Assembly: GCA_019348265.1 (NCBI GenBank)
Contig: JAHWJV010000111.1
Coordinates: 1 to 9,293 of the forward strand
Length of the DNA: 9,293 bases
Direction: 5' to 3'
Source: Gemmatimonadota bacterium
Lineage (GTDB): Bacteria; Gemmatimonadota; Gemmatimonadetes; Longimicrobiales; Longimicrobiaceae
Positions 8,854 through 9,293 of this stretch are shown in pieces. Made by a program: the position numbers and the translations under genes. The first letter of the stretch is position 1. Every line of letters begins with the position of its first letter. The notes beneath the pieces were generated by a model. It had not been told where the DNA came from and did no database searches. It saw only the letters and a list, made by a program, of their open reading frames with translations.

Positions 8854-9030
8854 GCCGCAACCTTTTTTCAGTGAGTGATAAACAATTTTTAGATCGGATT
8901 AAAATCGGGAGTAAGGTAGATGGGCGCGCGCCGTGTGTCAACGCCGGCGTGGCTGGAGTGCAAAGGCTCGGAAGCGAGGCTACCTTTCCCGCGTCCCGAC
9001 GCATCGTACTCTCGGCCTTTGTGATTCGCA
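8854..9030 (-). promoter_or_regulatory. AT-rich leader and probable promoter region of the TonB receptor gene
   Basis: The segment 8861-8925 is much richer in A and T than the rest of the window, as expected for a promoter. It contains the Shine-Dalgarno AAAAAAGG (8861-8868 on the minus strand) and an imperfect palindrome CGGATTAAAATCGG at 8895-8908 (one mismatched pair), which could be an operator for a metal-responsive repressor. I cannot fix -35 and -10 elements with confidence. Between about 8930 and 9030 I see nothing recognisable. Confidence 0.4.
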
Positions 9031-9116
9031 CTTGCTCACACGTACCGAGCGGTTCGCCCACGGCGACTTCGGCGTCGAAATCCTGCTCCCGCTCGCCGCT
9101 GACGAGCTGATCGACC

Positions 9117-9293
9117 CACTTCGCGCGCGTTCATCCACCCGGATCGGATGCCTCTGGCGCCGAGCAAGGCTGAAAGCATCTGCGCCGACCAGATCTCGCC
9201 ATAGCCCATGACCATGTCGAAAGTACCCCGGCTGGCGTCCCGCAAGATCCAGGCGGCACGCAGCACGTCGTTCAAGTCCTCGAAGTCGCGCTC
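9117..9293 (-). pseudogene. thrA: Aspartokinase (ThrA/plant AK-HSDH-like) fragment, cut at the window edge and disrupted near 9117
   Basis: The minus-strand frame entering from the right edge encodes about 59 residues that match the early part of the kinase domain of bifunctional aspartokinase/homoserine dehydrogenase. MVMGYGEIWSAQMLSALL followed by RSGWMNAREV corresponds to the plant-type pattern GHGELWSAQMLS...SWMDTREV. Aspartokinase phosphorylates aspartate at the entry to threonine, methionine and lysine synthesis. After AREV the expected LVV strand and substrate-binding domain do not follow. The same frame runs as arginine-rich sequence to a stop at 9036-9038, while another minus frame (from about 9128 to 9040) has more coding-like codon choice (VDQLVSGEREQDFDAEVAVGE) but no homology I recognise. 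More than two thirds of the enzyme is missing, so this is a decayed or recombined remnant unless the sequence contains an error. The upstream part lies beyond the window. Confidence 0.6.

Noticed and set aside
8871..9211. Small plus-strand frames (8871-9110 and 8933-9211) in the receptor/aspartokinase gap.
   Set aside because: No homology or ribosome site; they overlap the receptor promoter region and the antisense of the aspartokinase fragment.

Overview
The window is GC-rich bacterial chromosomal DNA. The TonB-dependent receptor with an N-terminal carboxypeptidase-like domain indicates a didermal (Gram-negative) organism. The style of the proteins, the intergenic heptamer repeats and the plant-like aspartokinase fragment suggest a Gemmatimonadota-type or related environmental lineage. 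That placement is an impression from the sequence, not a search result. No insertion sequence, tRNA, rRNA or CRISPR array is visible.

Layout from left to right. Positions 2-240 hold a short piece of an RHS/YD-repeat protein on the plus strand. It runs head-on, without any spacer, into the antisense of the 3' end of the next gene, a LipM-like octanoyltransferase (minus, about 220-1041) that has lost its C-terminal tail. This junction is either an assembly chimera or a real rearrangement. Next come a UPF0173 metal-dependent hydrolase (minus, 1001-1690) and gcvH, the lipoyl carrier protein (minus, 1774-2157). A roughly 380-base divergent intergenic region separates gcvH from gcvP, the full-length glycine decarboxylase (plus, to 5431). 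A MscS-type mechanosensitive channel (minus, 5514-6470) converges on gcvP. Behind it on the same strand lies a TonB-dependent outer-membrane receptor (minus, 6592-8853). At the right edge is a fragment of an aspartokinase or bifunctional aspartokinase/homoserine dehydrogenase (minus), whose homology stops abruptly near 9117.

The coherent core is glycine cleavage and its cofactor. GcvP decarboxylates glycine onto the lipoyl arm of GcvH, and LipM (with its acyl-transfer cysteine present) would load octanoate on GcvH, the precursor of that arm. gcvT, lpd and lipA are not in the window. The hydrolase between gcvH and lipM has no known place in this pathway, so its position is of some interest.

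The most unusual signal is intergenic. Four gaps around the glycine-cleavage block (933-1002, 1708-1771, 2248-2433 and 5443-5516) each carry tandem 7-bp units followed by their inverted complements. The period is always seven, but the word differs at each site (AGGGAAC, GAATGAT, GTCTTCA, and AGTGCAA with TTCGAAC). Three of the four abut or overlap a stop codon. This looks like a family defined by period and symmetry rather than by sequence, reminiscent of the heptameric STRR repeats of cyanobacteria.
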